A stretch of DNA of 64,000 nucleotides from Phoebastria nigripes (Eukaryota; Chordata; Aves; Procellariiformes; Diomedeidae), in NCBI GenBank assembly GCA_035582835.1, contig JAYKAV010000004.1, positions 10,612 to 74,611 on the forward strand. Direction: 5' to 3'. Positions 61,301 to 64,000 of the stretch are shown here, in pieces (the first letter of the stretch is position 1; the number at the start of each line of letters is the position of its first letter). The position numbers were made by a program, and so were the translations under genes. The notes beneath the pieces were generated by a model that saw only the letters and a program-made list of their open reading frames with translations, did not search any database and was not told where the DNA came from.

Positions 61301-62569
61301 AAATAAAGAGAAACAAGAAGGACTTCTACAGGTACATCGGCAGGAAAAGGAAGACTAGGGACAATGTGGGCCCACTGCTGAATGGGGCAGGCTCCTGGTA
61401 ACAAAGGACATGGAGGAGTCTTTCTTCGTGAATNCCAGGCCCTGAGACTCGTGGGAAAGTCTGGAGCAAGGAAGACTTACTGTCTGTGGGGGAGGACCAA
61501 GTTAGGGAACACGTAAACCGACTGAACACATCCAAGTCTCTCAGACCTATTGGGGTACACTCACAAATGCTAAGGGAACTGGCCAATGACACTGTGAGGC
61601 CACTCTTAATTATCTGTGGTGATCTGGGGAAGCTGCTGAATACTGGAAGAAAGCAAATATCACCTTTATCTTCAAGAAGGGCAGGGCTGGGGAACTGCAG
61701 GCTAGTTAGCCTCACCTCAGTCTCCAGGAAGGTGATGGAGTAAATAATCCTGGTAACCATTTCCAAACACAAAAAGGACAAGAAGGTGACTGGGAGTAGT
61801 CAGCATGGATTTATGAAGGGAAAATCATGCATGACGAAGCTGATAGGTTGCTATGATGAGATGACTGGTTTGGTGGATGAGGAGAGAGNAGTGAATGTTA
61901 TTCATCTTCACCTTAGTAAGGCTTTTGACACTGTCTTCCATTATATCCTCATAGACAAGCTGATGAAGTATGGGCTAGAGAAGTGGACAGAAAGGTGGAT
62001 TGAAAACTGGCTGTGATGAGCAGCACAAAGTCAAGCTGGACGACGGTCCCTGGTGATGTACCCCAAGGATTAATACTGGGGACAATACTGTTTAACATCT
62101 TCATTAATGATCTGGGTGATAGGACAGAGTGCATCCTCAGCAAGTTTTCAGATCATGTAAAACTGGGAGGAGTGCCTGACACACCAGAGGGTTGTGCTAC
62201 CATTCAGAGCGACCTTGACAGGCTGGAGAAATGGTCTGACAGGAGCCTTGTGATGTTCAACAAAGGGAAGTGCAAAGTCCTGCACCTGGGGAGGAACAAC
62301 CCAATGCACCAGTACAGGCTGGGAGCCCACTGGCTGGAAAGCAGCTTTGCAGAGAAGACCCAGGGTATCCTGGTCAGCACCAAGTGGACCATGATCCAGC
62401 AATGCTCCTGTGCAGCAAAGAAAGCCAACAGCCTCCTGGGCTGCATTAGGCAGAGCATTGCCAGCAAGTTAAGGAAGATCTTTCCCTTCTACCCAGCACT
62501 GGTGAGACACATCTGGAGTGCTCTGTCCATTTCAGGGCTCCCCAGTAAAAGAGAGACAGACATATACTG
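61301..62569 (+). pseudogene. CR1 ORF2 reverse transcriptase remnant
   Basis: After the deletion the sequence resumes in the connecting region (RNKKDFYRYIGRKRKTRDNV and GPLLNGAG), then VGEDQVREHVNRLNTSKSLR. The fingers/palm follows: LVSLTSVSRKVME, QHGFMKGKSC at 61801, [39 protein letters not shown] from 62058, and SKFSDHVKLGG where a live element has KFADDTKLGG, so the second catalytic Asp is replaced by His. The C-terminal part has RLEKW, MFNKGKCKVLHLGRNNP, KANSLLGCIRQSIASKLRKI and LVRHIWSAL. The C-terminal third is open for 185 codons. Stops and shifts lie at 61741 and 62014, and ambiguous bases at 61434 and 61890. Confidence 0.88.
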
Positions 62570-62976
62570 AAGCAAGTCCCGTGAAGTGACACAAAGATGA
62601 TTAAGAGCTTGGAGCATCTGTCATATAAGAAGAGGCTAGGAAAGCTGGAACTGTTCATCCTGGAGCAGAGAAGTCTCAGAAGGACCCAAGTCTAGTGCAC
62701 GTACCACCAGAGTGTTCTAAGTGGTGCCCAGTGAGAGGACAAAAGGCAGTGGGCACCACTTAAAATACAGAAAATTNCATTTAAAATTAAGAAAAACCTT
62801 CCATTGTTAGGGTGGCTGAACACTGTAGCAGGCTGCACAGAATAATTCTTGACTCTCCATCCTTGTAGGTATTCACAACCTGACCGGACATGACCCTAAG
62901 CTGGCTGACCCTGCTTTGAGCATGGGGTTGGACTAGGCGATGCCTTCCTGCCTCAACCATTCTGTGATTCTGTATT

Positions 62977-64000
62977 TAATATGTTCAATACTGACAATCA
63001 TCGTAAATTCACTTTTAAAATATTCTGTGAAAGCTTTTGAAGCTTTCAAATCATTAGATGTGTGATATTCATTATCAAGAAATACGTTAGAGTAACACAA
63101 AGTTAGAATGAAAGTAAATTTGCTTAAAATGATCTTGTGAAATAAAATAATAAATTAACTTTTGAGTGTAAGTCTTATGGATTACTTAAATTTAAAGAAC
63201 TTTGAAATATTTAAAATAGTATTGACATAAAAAGTATCCTTTTTTCAATGGATAGTACTAAAAAGATAAAATCACCTTTAATCAATATAATTATAAATGG
63301 GAGACAAACAACAAGTAAGCAACCAAACCAAAACTTTAGTTATAACTAATTCTAAAATACAGTCAGCTTCGGGAAACTGACCTTCCTACAAACCATCTGG
63401 ATTTCAACTCTCACCACATTTTAATCTAAATTAGAGCTGTCTTGAAAGTAGTGTAGATTGTAAAGAAAATGGTATGGACTTCTTAAAGCACTTAATTTAT
63501 TGTCTGTTTCTTTCAACAATGAGAAAGCTATGGGCTTGGTAACAGCTAGCCAACAAGATGTGACTGCAGATATTTCTTCCTAAGTGGCTGAAGATAGGAG
63601 TTTTGTGAATGATAAAGTCCACCTAAATCCGTCTCAGATGCAGTTAATTTACAATTCATTCTCTAGGAAGAAACTTTGCTTTCTATCCAGTTGTAACTAC
63701 TAAACCTTTTAGTCTTTGTATGCTGACTTATTTAGTTTATACTAAGGGAAATAACGTACTCAGTTCTGTAGATTATGGCACACTGTGTTAGATTTTGAGA
63801 TACTGTGCCAATATCTAACCTAATTTTTTTTTTTTTTTTCTTTATGGCATCAATACCTCTCCTGCAAGCAAAACCCTCCCAAACTTCAGGAACAGAAAAA
63901 AAGTGTCTTTCTTTTCAAAACCTGAAATTTGCATGTAAATTTCTGACTGATTTNAAGAACTACTGATGAAATGGTTGAACAAAATATATGAGAATAGATT
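62977..64000. other. noncoding sequence, nothing recognised
   Basis: AT-rich DNA after the CR1 3' end, with a T run near 63824-63839. No exon or repeat family was seen. Confidence 0.4.

Larger units (their letters stand above)
59417..62976 (+). mobile_element. long CR1 LINE, internally deleted, plus strand
   Basis: About 3.6 kb of a CR1 retrotransposon with the normal order: ORF1 with a C-terminal SGNH esterase, then the ORF2 endonuclease, reverse transcriptase and a 3' region ending ccttcctgcctcaaccattc and gattctgtgattctgt (the terminal repeat unit). It is the most complete element in the window, but a piece between endonuclease and reverse transcriptase is missing near 61290-61300 and a further piece near 61400. 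Frameshifts and stops break both ORFs. Its GC content exceeds that of the surrounding DNA. The 3' terminus matches that of the 47.3 kb copy, not the 4.6 kb one. The 5' boundary is approximate. Confidence 0.92.

Noticed and set aside
1..64000. CRISPR arrays, tRNA and rRNA genes, operons or viral genes
   Set aside because: No regularly spaced repeats, tRNA box pairs outside the SINEs, rRNA-like segments or retroviral gene order were seen. The DNA is vertebrate nuclear sequence.

Overview
The window looks like avian nuclear DNA. It is AT-rich, non-operonic sequence with long stretches free of genes, one sharp CpG island, isolated ambiguous bases and a 530-base assembly gap. Its clearest mobile elements are CR1 LINEs, the dominant retrotransposon of birds. 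There are also three old MIR-type CORE-SINEs and one very degraded CR1/L3-like LINE relic, as expected in an amniote genome. No bacterial, organellar or viral gene organisation is present, and no CRISPR array, tRNA or rRNA was found.

Layout. (1) 1-36.7 kb is AT-rich DNA with no exon I can defend. It is most simply intron 1 of a minus-strand gene, although only the first exon of that gene is visible. It holds a 5'-truncated minus-strand CR1 (4.6-5.4 kb), two MIRs in opposite orientation (23.2 and 23.6 kb), several faint old amniote repeat motifs (28.4-33.4 kb), and an unusual number of tracts made almost only of A and C on one strand. (2) 36.77-39.02 kb is a CpG island with a gap at 37589-38118. 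Inside it, on the minus strand, is a short first coding exon (38205-38154). It encodes a signal-peptide-like start, MSLLPLYLLGLLLSSGQ, and ends at a consensus splice donor in phase 1, the usual design of a secreted or receptor-type gene. I cannot name the gene. (3) 39-64 kb, upstream of that promoter, is intergenic in appearance. It contains a 47-base T run, a decayed plus-strand CR1 (47.3-48.0 kb), an old minus-strand CR1 3' end (50.7 kb), a MIR (57.0 kb) followed by a CR1/L3-like reverse transcriptase relic (to 58.2 kb), and a long plus-strand CR1 (59.4-63.0 kb). The long CR1 still shows its ORF1 esterase, endonuclease and reverse transcriptase regions, all broken.

No set of genes works together here. 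The one host gene signal is the CpG-island promoter with its signal-peptide exon. Everything else recognisable is repeat-derived. I found no novel biological system. The items most worth checking are the identity of the signal-peptide gene, the A/C-only tracts, a perfect palindrome centred on an ambiguous base, and some unexplained protein-like reading frames near 2.5-3.8 kb.
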